A stretch of DNA of 64,000 nucleotides, taken from NCBI RefSeq assembly GCF_035195345.1, contig NZ_CP136574.1:2037871-2101870 (forward strand), in the 5' to 3' direction. Both the position numbers and the translations under genes were made by a program. Below the pieces are notes generated by a model. The model was not told the DNA's origin. It made no database searches and worked only from the letters and a program-made list of their open reading frames with translations. Shown here one piece after another: positions 26,491 to 36,215 of this stretch (position 1 is its first letter; the number at the start of each line of letters is the position of its first letter). The stretch comes from Flavobacterium sp. GTDB taxonomy: Bacteria > Bacteroidota > Bacteroidia > Flavobacteriales > Flavobacteriaceae.

Positions 26491-29400
26491 TTGAAATACC
26501 TACTAATAATATTCGCCTTTATATATTCAAATTGTTTGTTTTCACAAGCTATAACAGTTGATAACACCACAAATTCACCTGCTCAATTAGTTGATTTGTT
26601 GTTGGGAAATTCATGTGTTGAAGTCTCTAATATTTTAGTTTCATCTACGCAAGCAGTGGCCTATTTCAATCAGAACGGTTCATCTTTTCCTATTTCAGAA
26701 GGAATAATTATTAGAAATGGAGTGGCTACTTTTACACAAGGTCCTTATACTGGTCTTAATTTGAGTAGTTCTGTAACCAATTCAGGCGATGCTTTTTTGC
26801 AAAATTTGAGTAATAATAACGGTGGTTCAAGCCCAATTGTTAATGCAGAGTTTTTAGAGTTTGACTTTATTCCACTTTCAAATAGTTTTAGTTTTAATTT
26901 CTTATTTGCTTCAAACGAATATGGTTTTTATCAATGTGAATTTAGTGATGTTTTCGCTTTTGTATTAACTGATTTGTCTTCGGGTGTTTCAAATAATTTA
27001 GCTGTTATTCCGGGGTCAAGTACTCCTGTTTCTGTTACTACAATTAGGAATAGTAGTAATAACGATCCTTTAAGTCCAAATAATAATTGTGCTTCTATAA
27101 ATCCTAGTTTTTTTGGTACATATAATGTTGGTAATCCTGCTTCGGCGTTAAATATGCGAGGACAAACGGTGGTTATAAATGCCTCTTCTGCAGTTGTACC
27201 AAATACACCTTATAGAATTCGATTAGCAATTGGTGATTATGCAAATTCAGGTTTTGATTCCGCTGTTTTTATTGCAGCAGGAAGTTTTACAACTACATTG
27301 GATTTGGGCTCAGATCAGATTATTTGTACTGGGGATACGGTTCAATTAAATACAAGTTTAGACAATACATTTACATATACTTGGTTCGAAAATGGCAGTC
27401 CAATCCCTGGTGAAACAAATTCTGCTTATACGGTAACTCATGCAGGTACGTATTCAGTTGAAGCTGTTAAGGGAACTTGTTTGATTACAGATACTATTGT
27501 TTTTACAGACTTATTAGTGAATAATCCTCAGGATTTACTGACTTGTAATACTGGTACAGCTTCTTATAATTTCAATTTGACTACTAACGATGAAGTTGCT
27601 TTAGGGATAGATTCAACGATTTATGATGTGTTTTATTATGAATCTCCTGCTGATATTACAGCGAATAATCCAATTCCAAATGGAACTTTAACTACTTTTC
27701 CAAGTCCTGGAAGTCAAACTATCTACGTTAAAATATTTAACACTATTACTAATAATTTTTGTGATGCAGTGTATCCATTTGATTTAGTAGTAACGAGTCC
27801 TGTGATAGTAACACAGCCTAATCCAATTTCAGTTTGTGAGGGTCAATTAACTACAAACTATGCATTTGTAGCTTCAACAAATAGTGAAGTTTTAAACGGA
27901 CAATCTGCAAGTAATTATAGTATCACATATTATAATTCAATCGCTGAAGCTACTAGTGGAGCTAATCCAATAACTTCAGTTTCCATACCTAATGGAACCA
28001 CAACAATAACAGTGGGTATCCGCATGCAAGATGTTTCAAATCCTAATTGTTTTGCTGTTACTTCTGTAACAATTACAGTTAATCCGTTGCCAATAGTTGA
28101 TGATATTCCAGATCCTTTAGAGTGTAGTCAATTTACTTTGCCGGCTATTGTTAATGGAACATATTATGTTTTACCGGGAGGACCAACAACTCCTGGACAA
28201 GTGCAATTAACCGCCGGAGATATTATCGATTCAAGCGGAACGTACTATATTTTTGCAGGTCCAGATGTAAATGGATGTACAAACGAAAGTTCCTTTAATG
28301 CTTATTTTATAGATGAATATGAGCCTAATTTAGATCATTGTGGAACGTTTAGAGTGCCTTCATCACCATTTAATATAGGGAATTTTTATACACAACCGGG
28401 TGGTCCTATGGGTACTGGAGTTGTTGTGCCTGCAGGAACTGAATATGTAAATACTTCTGCAGTTAGTTTTACAGAAACCTTGTACTATTACGCTGAAGTT
28501 GACGGTCTTTTTTGTAGAGATGAACAATTTATATTTTTTATACATCCATTACCATTAATTGATGATCCTGCAGATGTTGTTACTTGTGATAGTTATGTTT
28601 TACCTGCTTTGGTAAATGGAAATTATTTCTCACAATCGGGTGGTACAGGAGTTCCATTATTTGCGGGAGATGTTATAAGTGTCAATGGCCCTAATTTCCC
28701 AGGAACTTACTATGTTTATAACCAGTTAGCTCATACTACCAGTGCGGGAATACCAGGTAATTGTTCTTTAGAAAATCCATTTCAAGTAGACTTAGTTGAT
28801 ACAACAGTGTTTACATCGGTTTCAGATTGTGGTGTTTATTCGCTACCAGCGGTTCCGTTTGGGGATTATTTTACTGCGCCAAATGGTGGAGGTACTCCAA
28901 TTACAGCTTTGAATATTACATCTTCACAAGTAGTTTATTATTATGCAAATACTACTACGCAGCCCAATTGTACTTCTAATTTGAATTACAATATCACAAT
29001 TCATTCGTTACCACTTGTAGATTCAATAACAAGTGATGTTTATTGTGGCGAGTTTGTTTTACCAGTTCTTACGAATGGAACGTATTATACATTATCTGGC
29101 GGACCAACAGTTATAGGACAAACTCAATTGAATCCAGGAGATATTATTGATTTAACAGGAGTCCGTTTAGTACCTGGAACCTATTATATTTATAATGGTT
29201 TGGATGTAAATGGTTGCTTTAATGAGTCTAGTTTTACTATAACTTTAAATCCGTTCCCTCTTGTTGATGGAGTTCTAAGTGAAACTAAATGTTTGCCATA
29301 TTCAATTCCGGCACCAGTTAATGGAGCTGTTTATACTGAAACAGGAGGCCCTTCGGGTACTGGAGTCTTGGTTTCTGCTTCGGATGTATTTGATTACACG

Positions 29401-30750
29401 GAAACGTTCTATTTATATAATATTAATTCTTCTACTGGTTGCGAAATCAATCTTCCATTTACAATTACTTATAATGGAATTAATTTGCCAGATTATCCAA
29501 ATGTGAATGTTTGTGAATTTGAAAATTATCAGTTACCTGCATTAACGCATGTAGCTCCTACACCATTTAACTATACGATAGGTTATTTTTACGACCCAAA
29601 TGGGTTAAATCCAGTGCCGCCGGGAACGGTTTTCAATACGCCAAATACAACTACAACTATTTATGTGTATGCAGTAAATGGAGATAGAATTATCTGTATG
29701 CAAGAAGATAGTTTTGATGTTATAGTTTCTGAAACACCTAATTTGTCTGCTCTGAGTTTGGTGTTTGATAACGAGGAATGTGGGGCTTATGTTTTGCCAA
29801 CGTTACCAACAACCGCTTTCAATATTGGTTATTATTCTCAATCTGGTGGAAATCCAGCCGATTTGATTACAAATTTAAATATAACCACTCCAGGCACTTA
29901 TACGTATTATGTACATGCTTCAGCTGTTGGAAACCCAAATTGTAATGATGAAATTTCATTTACTTTTACCGTTCATCCTTTGCTAGATATTACTATTGCT
30001 GGCGGAATTATTTGTGTAGATTCACAAACAGGTGATGTATTAAGAACATTTACAATGCGTTCAGGTCTAAATCCAATCTTTTTTACTGTGAATTGGTATT
30101 TAAATGGAGCTTTAATGGGCAGCGGCCCCAATTATACAGCTTCGCAAGCAGGTGTCTATACCGTTGAATTTATTAAATTGACTCCAGATGTTGGTACTAA
30201 TTGTAATTACAATACTACAACCGTAACTATAGTGCAATCAGGACCTGCTGTTGCAGATTTTACAGTTAGTACTCCGTTTGAAAACAATACTTTTATTACA
30301 GTTGATTTAACGGGCGGATATGGTGATTATCTTTATCAATTAGTTTATCCTAATGGAAATGTAACGGAATATCAATCGAGTAATGTGTTTTCAAATTTAC
30401 CTACTGCTGAATATTATATAAATATTTACGATATTTTAGGAGGATGTAGCCCAACACGAATTGGACCAATTTATATTATCAATTATCCAAATTACTTCAC
30501 GCCAAATGATGATGGGGTAAATGAAAATTGGAATATTTGGGATTTAAACCATCAACCAGATGCTGTTATTTCTATTTTTGATCGCTATGGTAAGTTTTTA
30601 AAACAAATGTCTCCTGCAAGTTCTGGTTGGAATGGAATGTATAATGGCGAAAAATTGCCAGCTACTGATTATTGGTTTACCGTGGAATATTTACCTCAAA
30701 ATAGTACTAACAAACAAATTTTTAAAGCTCATTTTTCTTTAATCCGATAA
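26491..30750 (+). CDS. choice-of-anchor L / Ig-like repeat protein with type B T9SS sorting domain, 1419 residues
   Basis: A signal peptide (MKYLLIIFAFIYSNCLFSQA) starts at TTG 26491; no in-frame ATG is near. Residues about 35-265 match the choice-of-anchor L domain (PLSNSFSFNFLFASNEYGF, FSDVFAFVLTD). An Ig/PKD-like part follows (TCTGDTVQLNTSL-type strands, NGSPIPGETNSAYTVTHAGTYSVEA). Several degenerate beta repeats fill 340-1300, including two similar units of about 50 residues at about 554 and 861 (GTYY...GGPT...GQ.QL..GDIID). The C terminus (NYFTPNDDGVNENWNIWDL, ISIFDRYGKFLKQM, GWNGMYNGEKLPATDYWFTVEY) is a gliding-type (type B) T9SS sorting domain. It is probably exported by T9SS to the surface or medium as an adhesin-like protein. 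Confidence 0.9.
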   Translation: MKYLLIIFAFIYSNCLFSQAITVDNTTNSPAQLVDLLLGNSCVEVSNILVSSTQAVAYFNQNGSSFPISEGIIIRNGVATFTQGPYTGLNLSSSVTNSGDAFLQNLSNNNGGSSPIVNAEFLEFDFIPLSNSFSFNFLFASNEYGFYQCEFSDVFAFVLTDLSSGVSNNLAVIPGSSTPVSVTTIRNSSNNDPLSPNNNCASINPSFFGTYNVGNPASALNMRGQTVVINASSAVVPNTPYRIRLAIGDYANSGFDSAVFIAAGSFTTTLDLGSDQIICTGDTVQLNTSLDNTFTYTWFENGSPIPGETNSAYTVTHAGTYSVEAVKGTCLITDTIVFTDLLVNNPQDLLTCNTGTASYNFNLTTNDEVALGIDSTIYDVFYYESPADITANNPIPNGTLTTFPSPGSQTIYVKIFNTITNNFCDAVYPFDLVVTSPVIVTQPNPISVCEGQLTTNYAFVASTNSEVLNGQSASNYSITYYNSIAEATSGANPITSVSIPNGTTTITVGIRMQDVSNPNCFAVTSVTITVNPLPIVDDIPDPLECSQFTLPAIVNGTYYVLPGGPTTPGQVQLTAGDIIDSSGTYYIFAGPDVNGCTNESSFNAYFIDEYEPNLDHCGTFRVPSSPFNIGNFYTQPGGPMGTGVVVPAGTEYVNTSAVSFTETLYYYAEVDGLFCRDEQFIFFIHPLPLIDDPADVVTCDSYVLPALVNGNYFSQSGGTGVPLFAGDVISVNGPNFPGTYYVYNQLAHTTSAGIPGNCSLENPFQVDLVDTTVFTSVSDCGVYSLPAVPFGDYFTAPNGGGTPITALNITSSQVVYYYANTTTQPNCTSNLNYNITIHSLPLVDSITSDVYCGEFVLPVLTNGTYYTLSGGPTVIGQTQLNPGDIIDLTGVRLVPGTYYIYNGLDVNGCFNESSFTITLNPFPLVDGVLSETKCLPYSIPAPVNGAVYTETGGPSGTGVLVSASDVFDYTETFYLYNINSSTGCEINLPFTITYNGINLPDYPNVNVCEFENYQLPALTHVAPTPFNYTIGYFYDPNGLNPVPPGTVFNTPNTTTTIYVYAVNGDRIICMQEDSFDVIVSETPNLSALSLVFDNEECGAYVLPTLPTTAFNIGYYSQSGGNPADLITNLNITTPGTYTYYVHASAVGNPNCNDEISFTFTVHPLLDITIAGGIICVDSQTGDVLRTFTMRSGLNPIFFTVNWYLNGALMGSGPNYTASQAGVYTVEFIKLTPDVGTNCNYNTTTVTIVQSGPAVADFTVSTPFENNTFITVDLTGGYGDYLYQLVYPNGNVTEYQSSNVFSNLPTAEYYINIYDILGGCSPTRIGPIYIINYPNYFTPNDDGVNENWNIWDLNHQPDAVISIFDRYGKFLKQMSPASSGWNGMYNGEKLPATDYWFTVEYLPQNSTNKQIFKAHFSLIR

Positions 30751-30810
30751 CTTATTAACATTAACAATTGACCAATTCACTTTTTGTATAAGTTAAAGTA
30801 TTTTTACAAG

Positions 30811-32076
30811 ATGTATGCTTTAGTCGATTGTAATAACTTTTACGTTTCGTGTGAACGTGTTTTTCAGCCTCATTTAAACGATAAACCTGTTGTGGTGTTG
30901 TCTAATAATGATGGTTGTATAATATCACGCAGTAATGAAGCTAAAATGGCAGGAATTCCCATGGGTGCGCCTGAATTTAAAGTTCGCGACTTAATTAAAC
31001 AGCATAATATATATGTCTTTTCTTCTAATTATGCACTGTATGGTGATTTGAGTCATCGCGTTATGAAAACGCTCGAACACTTTGCTCCTAATGTTGAGGT
31101 ATATAGCATTGATGAAGCTTTTTTGAATTTTTCGGGTCAAGATATTCCTGATTATCATGCGTATGGTTTGCAAATCCGTAAGCGAATTATGAAATGGTTA
31201 AGTATTCCAACAGGGATTGGAGTGGCACCTACCAAAGCATTGTCTAAAATAGCAAATCGTATTGCTAAAAAATTTCATGAACGCACACAAGGTGTTTATG
31301 TAATCGATTCCGATGAGAAACGAATTAAGGCTCTGAAATGGACTAAAATTGAGGATGTTTGGGGGATTGGTTTTCGTTTAACGAAGAAAATGCAGGCGAA
31401 AGGAATTCTAACCGCATACGACTTTATTTTACCTCACAACGAATGGTTTGTTAGAAAAGAAATGGGAGTGGTAGGAATGCGTTTAAAATACGAATTAGAA
31501 GGCAAGTCTGTCTTGGAGATGGAGGAGCCAAAGAGCAAAAAAAATATTGCAGTGACGCGTAGTTTTGAAAAAGACATCACCGACTTTGATGCGCTCAAGG
31601 AACGTGTAGTAACTTTTGCAAGTGTTTGTTCTGAAAAATTGCGAAAACAAAATTCTTGCTGTTATGGTGTAATTTTATATTTGAGTAAAGATAGATTTCG
31701 TGCAAATGGCGCAAAATATAGCTTTTATCGTTTACAAACATTGGCTTTCCCAAGTAATTCGGTATTTTCGATTAGTGATTTAGCGGTAAAAATGCTGAAA
31801 GAAGTATATGAGCACGGAGCTATTTATAAAAAGGCAGGTGTAATTGTTACCGAAATCATCCCAGCCAATCAAAAACAGTTTCATTTATTTGATGATGAAA
31901 ATCCAAAGTTTCAAAAACTAATGGAAGTGATGGATGCTTATCACGAGAAAGTAGGTGAACGTAAAATTAAGCTTGCCTCTCAAGATTTAAAACGTACTTG
32001 GAAGATGAAACAGAATTATTTATCAAAACGATATACTACTAACTTTAATGAATTACTAGAAGTGCGATGCAAGTAA
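30811..32076 (+). CDS. umuC: DNA polymerase V subunit UmuC (Y-family polymerase)
   Basis: The ATG at 30811 gives 421 residues beginning MYALVDCNNFYVSCERVF, which matches the conserved UmuC start; an upstream TTG at 30784 adds nine unneeded residues. Palm motifs are VDCNNFY and YSIDEAFLNF, with the metal-binding aspartate and the D-E pair. The helix-hairpin-helix and little-finger regions follow (WGIGFRLTKKMQAKGI, VTRSFEKDITDFD). It performs translesion DNA synthesis with UmuD'. It overlaps the downstream umuD by 10 bp, an order opposite to the E. coli umuDC operon. Confidence 0.95.
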   Translation: MYALVDCNNFYVSCERVFQPHLNDKPVVVLSNNDGCIISRSNEAKMAGIPMGAPEFKVRDLIKQHNIYVFSSNYALYGDLSHRVMKTLEHFAPNVEVYSIDEAFLNFSGQDIPDYHAYGLQIRKRIMKWLSIPTGIGVAPTKALSKIANRIAKKFHERTQGVYVIDSDEKRIKALKWTKIEDVWGIGFRLTKKMQAKGILTAYDFILPHNEWFVRKEMGVVGMRLKYELEGKSVLEMEEPKSKKNIAVTRSFEKDITDFDALKERVVTFASVCSEKLRKQNSCCYGVILYLSKDRFRANGAKYSFYRLQTLAFPSNSVFSISDLAVKMLKEVYEHGAIYKKAGVIVTEIIPANQKQFHLFDDENPKFQKLMEVMDAYHEKVGERKIKLASQDLKRTWKMKQNYLSKRYTTNFNELLEVRCK

Positions 32077-32504
32077 AACCTAAAATAACATTTTTCATTC
32101 CTAATTTAGATACTCCAATTCCTATTTCTTTTATTTCAGAAGGAATTAAAGCAGGTTTTCCATCGCCAGCTGCCGATTTTGAAGAGTTGAAACTAAGTTT
32201 AGATCATTTGCTAATTAAAAATAAAGAAGCAACATTTTATGCCAAGGCCAGTGGAACTTCTATGATAGGAGCGGGTATTGACGATGGCGATATTTTAGTT
32301 ATCGATAGAAGTTTAGAACCTCGAAATAATGCTGTCGCAATTTGTTTTATAGATGGTGAATTTACAGTGAAAAGGATAAAAAAAGAAAACGGGGAAGTGT
32401 TTTTAATGCCTGAAAATCCAAACTATAAACCCATAAAAATGGAACCTGAAAACGAATTGGTTATTTGGGGAATTGTAACCTACGCCATAAAACAAATGAA
32501 ATAA
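32067..32504 (+). CDS. umuD: UmuD-type S24 LexA-like peptidase
   Basis: The 145-residue protein has the self-cleavage site Ala29-Gly30 (GIKAGFPSP) and the Ser65-Lys102 dyad (ASGTSMIGAGIDDGD and GEFTVKRI) of the LexA/UmuD peptidase family. After RecA-stimulated cleavage it would form UmuD' and activate the polymerase. It starts within the last codons of umuC and is followed by a strong terminator shared with convergent ppiD. The N-terminal helix-turn-helix of LexA is absent, so it is not a repressor. Confidence 0.93.
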   Translation: MQVKPKITFFIPNLDTPIPISFISEGIKAGFPSPAADFEELKLSLDHLLIKNKEATFYAKASGTSMIGAGIDDGDILVIDRSLEPRNNAVAICFIDGEFTVKRIKKENGEVFLMPENPNYKPIKMEPENELVIWGIVTYAIKQMK

Positions 32505-32541
32505 AAAAAAGAGACTGATTGCGAAATCAGTCTCTTTTTTT
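32505..32541. terminator. bidirectional terminator between umuD and ppiD
   Basis: A 16-bp perfect stem (32505-32520 with 32525-32540; core GAGACTGATT/AATCAGTCTC) with a GCGA tetraloop, flanked by A and T runs, sits between two convergent genes. It is the strongest hairpin in the window. Confidence 0.92.
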
Positions 32542-32559
32542 AGTGTGAACATTGATATA

Positions 32560-34617
32560 TTAGAAATTTGCTCTATTATCTTTAATTTCTGCTTTGTCTT
32601 TTAAAGCAGTGTATGCTTTAGAAGTTGCATAAGATTGATTTTGTGTTCTATCTTGTGTAATGTAAGTTGCATAACTTGGAACTTCTGGAGCTTTAGTTAC
32701 TGCTTTAGCTCTTACCATAAACATTCCAGAATTACCTTCAATAATTTCAGAAGTTTTACCAGCTGCTAAACCAAATGCTTTACCTACAACTTTTGGTTCA
32801 TTACCAATATTTGGAAGTACTGGTGATTTCATTGAAACGCCAATAGCAGGTTGAACAGTAGCGCCAGACTTTTGAGCAACTGCTTCTAAAGAAGCACCAC
32901 TCATTTTTTTCTTGATAATTTCTGCTCTTTTCTGGTTTTTTAAGATTGGTTCAACAGTTTGTTTTGCCACATCAATTGGTAATAAACCACTAGTGTTTTT
33001 ATCTTTTAATTTTGCAATTACAAATCCTTGAGGAACTTCAAAACGTCTTACATCACCTATTTCTGTATCTTCGTTAAATGACCATCTAACAATTTCTCTT
33101 TGAGAACCTACACCTTGAACATATTCGTCAAATCCTTTCAAGTTAGTTGCTGGAATTACTTCTAAACCTGCTTTTTTAGCCAAAGCAGCAAAATCAGAAT
33201 TTTCATTAGCATCTGCTTCTAACTTACTTGCTTTTGTGTAAATAGCATCAATAGTTGCTTCAGAAGGTTGAATTTTTTGAGCTACAGTTCCCATTAAAAC
33301 AGCCTCATATTTATCTAATACTTGAATTACATGGAATCCATAATCAGTTTCAACAACTCCCATTGTTCCAACCGTGTTGTTAAAAACAAAATCATTAAAT
33401 TTTGGTACCATTTGTCCAGGAGTAATATTGTCATATACACCACCGTTATTTTTTGATCCTGGATCATCAGAGTTGGTCATTGCTAACATAGCAAAGTTTC
33501 CTGGATTAGCTTTTGCTTGTGCTAATAAGCTGTTTGCTAAAGCTTGAGCTTCTTCTTTAGTTCTAGTTGCTGCTGATTGAGGAGCGCCTTTATACGCTAA
33601 TAAAATATGACTAGCTTTTGCACTTGAATTTCCTTTTCTAGCAATCATTCTAGAAATGCATTGGCTTCCGTTAGCAACATATGGTCCATAAACTGCACCA
33701 ACAGGTAAGTTGAACAATGCTTCTTGATGCTCAATTGGTAAATCTTTTTTAGCAACATACGTAGAGTCAAATTTAATGTCTGAATTTGCGTTTACAAATT
33801 CTCCAACATTTGCAACAGAATCAAATTTAACTTTTACATCACCAATAGAAGTCAACATAGCTTGTTCGTCTTCTTTAGATGGTTTGTTTTCTACTAAAAC
33901 AAAATCAACGTTAGTTGTATTGTCTGATTTGTATTTTTTTGGTGATTTTTTCATGAAATCGATAATTTCGGCATCAGAAACTTTCACTTGGTCGTCATTG
34001 ATAGTTGAAAAAGGTACCGTTACATACTCAAAATCTGCTTTATCATTTTCTAATTTGTATTGAAATTTACCTTCTGCTTTAGTAGTGTAAACACCCGATT
34101 TAATCATCGTGTTATACATTTGTTCAACAGCATAAATTTCAATATTTTTTTCAAATTCTTTCCATTGTAACCATTGTGTTTGGTCAGGAGCGTTTTTGAT
34201 TCCTTTTAAAGATTCTTTAAATTTATTTTCGTCAAACTGACCTACAGCATTCAAAAATTGAGGATTTTGAGATAAACTTGGATTTTGTTTAATTACGTTG
34301 ATTAATTGTTCGTTACCAACTTTTAATCCTAATTTATCAAATTCTTCTGTAAGGATAATTCGTCTAACTTCTTGTTCCCAAGCACTATTCATGGCTTGTG
34401 TAGAGCTGGTTCCTTGACCTTGTTTTTCAATATTTGCAACACTTTGCATAAATTGTTGTGCTTCAATATCGGTTCCGTTAACAGATCCTACATCGTTAGC
34501 ACCTGCGCTAAACGTACCACTTTGAATAACATCTGCCAAAACAAATGAAAACAAAGCTAATGCAATGATGATAATTAGGAAGAATGAACGCTGTCTAATT
34601 TTAGATAAAACTGCCAT
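32560..34617 (-). CDS. PpiD-like periplasmic peptidyl-prolyl isomerase
   Basis: The 685-residue protein has a short cytoplasmic start and one membrane anchor (SFFLIIIIALALFSFVLADV, about 11-30), then a SurA_N-type chaperone region (VNGTDIEAQQFMQSV, RRIILTEEFDKLGL). A parvulin rotamase domain starts at SSAKASHILLAYKGAP and ends near GTMGVVETDYGFHVIQVLDK, followed by a second region resembling a degenerate parvulin domain. It folds outer-membrane and secreted proteins in the periplasm. It stands downstream of the CNNM-type gene across an 89-bp gap and ends at the shared terminator. Confidence 0.9.
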   Translation of the reverse strand: MAVLSKIRQRSFFLIIIIALALFSFVLADVIQSGTFSAGANDVGSVNGTDIEAQQFMQSVANIEKQGQGTSSTQAMNSAWEQEVRRIILTEEFDKLGLKVGNEQLINVIKQNPSLSQNPQFLNAVGQFDENKFKESLKGIKNAPDQTQWLQWKEFEKNIEIYAVEQMYNTMIKSGVYTTKAEGKFQYKLENDKADFEYVTVPFSTINDDQVKVSDAEIIDFMKKSPKKYKSDNTTNVDFVLVENKPSKEDEQAMLTSIGDVKVKFDSVANVGEFVNANSDIKFDSTYVAKKDLPIEHQEALFNLPVGAVYGPYVANGSQCISRMIARKGNSSAKASHILLAYKGAPQSAATRTKEEAQALANSLLAQAKANPGNFAMLAMTNSDDPGSKNNGGVYDNITPGQMVPKFNDFVFNNTVGTMGVVETDYGFHVIQVLDKYEAVLMGTVAQKIQPSEATIDAIYTKASKLEADANENSDFAALAKKAGLEVIPATNLKGFDEYVQGVGSQREIVRWSFNEDTEIGDVRRFEVPQGFVIAKLKDKNTSGLLPIDVAKQTVEPILKNQKRAEIIKKKMSGASLEAVAQKSGATVQPAIGVSMKSPVLPNIGNEPKVVGKAFGLAAGKTSEIIEGNSGMFMVRAKAVTKAPEVPSYATYITQDRTQNQSYATSKAYTALKDKAEIKDNRANF

Positions 34618-34706
34618 TTTTATTTGTGTTTAATTTTTTTCAGAAGGCGAAAATACAATTATCTATTTAATAATAAAATAGTAAACTCATATTTTGCTTT
34701 ATTTTT

Positions 34707-35972
34707 TTATTTTTTTTCTTCTTTTACAGAAAAACGAACCAATTCAATTTTTTTATTGCTTGCGGAATGTATGATGATTTCAAAATTTTCAATCCTAATT
34801 TTTTCCTCATTTGAAGGTATTTCTTTCGTGTAATTTACGACAAACCCTCCTAATGTTGAATAAGAATCAGATTCTGGAATTTGTAAATTGTATTTTTCAT
34901 TAAGAAATTCTACATCTAATCTAGCAGAAAATAAATAAGTGTTTTCTTCTAGTTTTTCGTCAATTAAAGTTTCCTCCAAATCATGCTCGTCTTCAATTTC
35001 TCCAAAAAGTTGTTCAATAATATCTTCTATAGTGATAATGCCAGATGTTCCGCCATATTCATCTAAAACTACAGCAATGCTTTTTCTTTTTTTTGTAAGT
35101 AAATCAAGCGCATCTTTAATAAAAATTGTTTCTGGGATATATTCAACAGGAATCATTATATTTTTAATTGTTTTGGGTTTATTAAATAATTCAAATGAAT
35201 GAATATATCCCAAAATATCATCAATAGAGTTCTGATAAATAAGTAATTTTGAATAGCCTGTTTTTATAAAAGTGTTTTTAAGCTCTGCTATTGAGTCTAA
35301 AATTTCTACGCCACTTATTTCAGTTCGGGGAGTCATAATGTCTCTCGCTTTTAAATTTGAAAACTCAAGCGCATTTTGAAAAATTTGAATTTCAGAATCA
35401 ATTTCATTCTCTTGAGAAACATTGTTCATTTGTTCAGTGATGTAGTTGCCTAATTCTACTTTGCTGAAGTAATCTTGTATTTGATCTCCTGATGTTTTAA
35501 AGAATTTTCTTAGAATAATATCTGAAATCCAAATAATAAATTTGGTTGGCCAGAAAAACAATTGGTAAAAAAAATAGGTTGGAACTGCAAAAAATTTAAT
35601 GAATGAATTTGCATAAATTTGGAAAAATACTTTTGGAAGAAATTCAGCGGTTACTAATATAATTGCTGTAGAAATTAAGGTTTGTAGCAACAAGCCTAAA
35701 AATGCTGTAAGATTAAAATAGCCTTCAAGCCAATTTATGATTAGATCTCCAGAGTAAATACCATAAACTACTAAAACAGCGTTATTACCCACAAGCATTG
35801 CGGTAATAAATTGAGAAGGTTTTTCGGTAAGTTTGTTAAGAATTGAAGCATTAAAGTTTTGCTGCCTTTTTTCTATAGATAAGTATACTTTATTAGAAGA
35901 AACATAAGCAATTTCCATTCCTGAAAAGAAAGCCGAAAGCAACAAACAAATTACAATAATGGTCAATTCCAT
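34707..35972 (-). CDS. CNNM/CorC-type hemolysin-family membrane protein
   Basis: The 421-residue protein has an N-terminal DUF21/CNNM membrane domain with four segments (LTIIVICLLLSAFFSGMEIAYVSSNK, ...), a CBS domain pair at about residues 205-330 (ARDIMTPRTEISGV, ...VLDEYGGTSGIITIEDIIEQLFGEI) and a CorC_HlyC C-terminal domain. The family covers magnesium efflux proteins and is annotated as hemolysin; a flavobacterial member, GldE, is linked to gliding. I cannot tell which of these this is. It lies 7 bp after a small membrane protein gene in the LptC cluster. Confidence 0.87.
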   Translation of the reverse strand: MELTIIVICLLLSAFFSGMEIAYVSSNKVYLSIEKRQQNFNASILNKLTEKPSQFITAMLVGNNAVLVVYGIYSGDLIINWLEGYFNLTAFLGLLLQTLISTAIILVTAEFLPKVFFQIYANSFIKFFAVPTYFFYQLFFWPTKFIIWISDIILRKFFKTSGDQIQDYFSKVELGNYITEQMNNVSQENEIDSEIQIFQNALEFSNLKARDIMTPRTEISGVEILDSIAELKNTFIKTGYSKLLIYQNSIDDILGYIHSFELFNKPKTIKNIMIPVEYIPETIFIKDALDLLTKKRKSIAVVLDEYGGTSGIITIEDIIEQLFGEIEDEHDLEETLIDEKLEENTYLFSARLDVEFLNEKYNLQIPESDSYSTLGGFVVNYTKEIPSNEEKIRIENFEIIIHSASNKKIELVRFSVKEEKK

Positions 35973-35979
35973 TTATGAT

Positions 35980-36168
35980 TTACTTTTTTTGGTATTTGTT
36001 GTGAAAATGTCTTCTAAAGAAAAACATTCCAAGGGCAACAGCAGCAATTACAATACTTAAGAGTATGTCATTAAGTTCTTTGCCTTCTTGGTATTTTTTA
36101 AAAGCATCATATAAAAAGAAACCTGAAAAAATTAAATAGATATATTGAATAAATTTTAAATAAGACAT
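35980..36168 (-). CDS. small membrane protein, 62 residues
   Basis: Two predicted membrane helices (FIQYIYLIFSGFFLYDAF and ILLSIVIAAVALGMFFF) are joined by a short charged loop, and the C terminus is basic (RRHFHNKYQKK). No named family is recognised. It is packed between lptC and the CNNM-type gene on the same strand, so it is probably part of that envelope operon rather than a spurious frame. Confidence 0.75.
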   Translation of the reverse strand: MSYLKFIQYIYLIFSGFFLYDAFKKYQEGKELNDILLSIVIAAVALGMFFFRRHFHNKYQKK

Positions 36169-36215
36169 GATGTATTAATTTTTTCAAATGTAATAAAAAG
36201 GAAAATGCAAAACAA

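Noticed and set aside
29279..29506. Open frame in another frame within the giant T9SS protein
   Set aside because: It is a shadow of the repetitive coding sequence with no start context or recognisable domain.
30751..30810. Search for an SOS box before umuC
   Set aside because: No convincing palindrome with standard LexA features was found; short AT-rich inverted repeats here are not distinctive.
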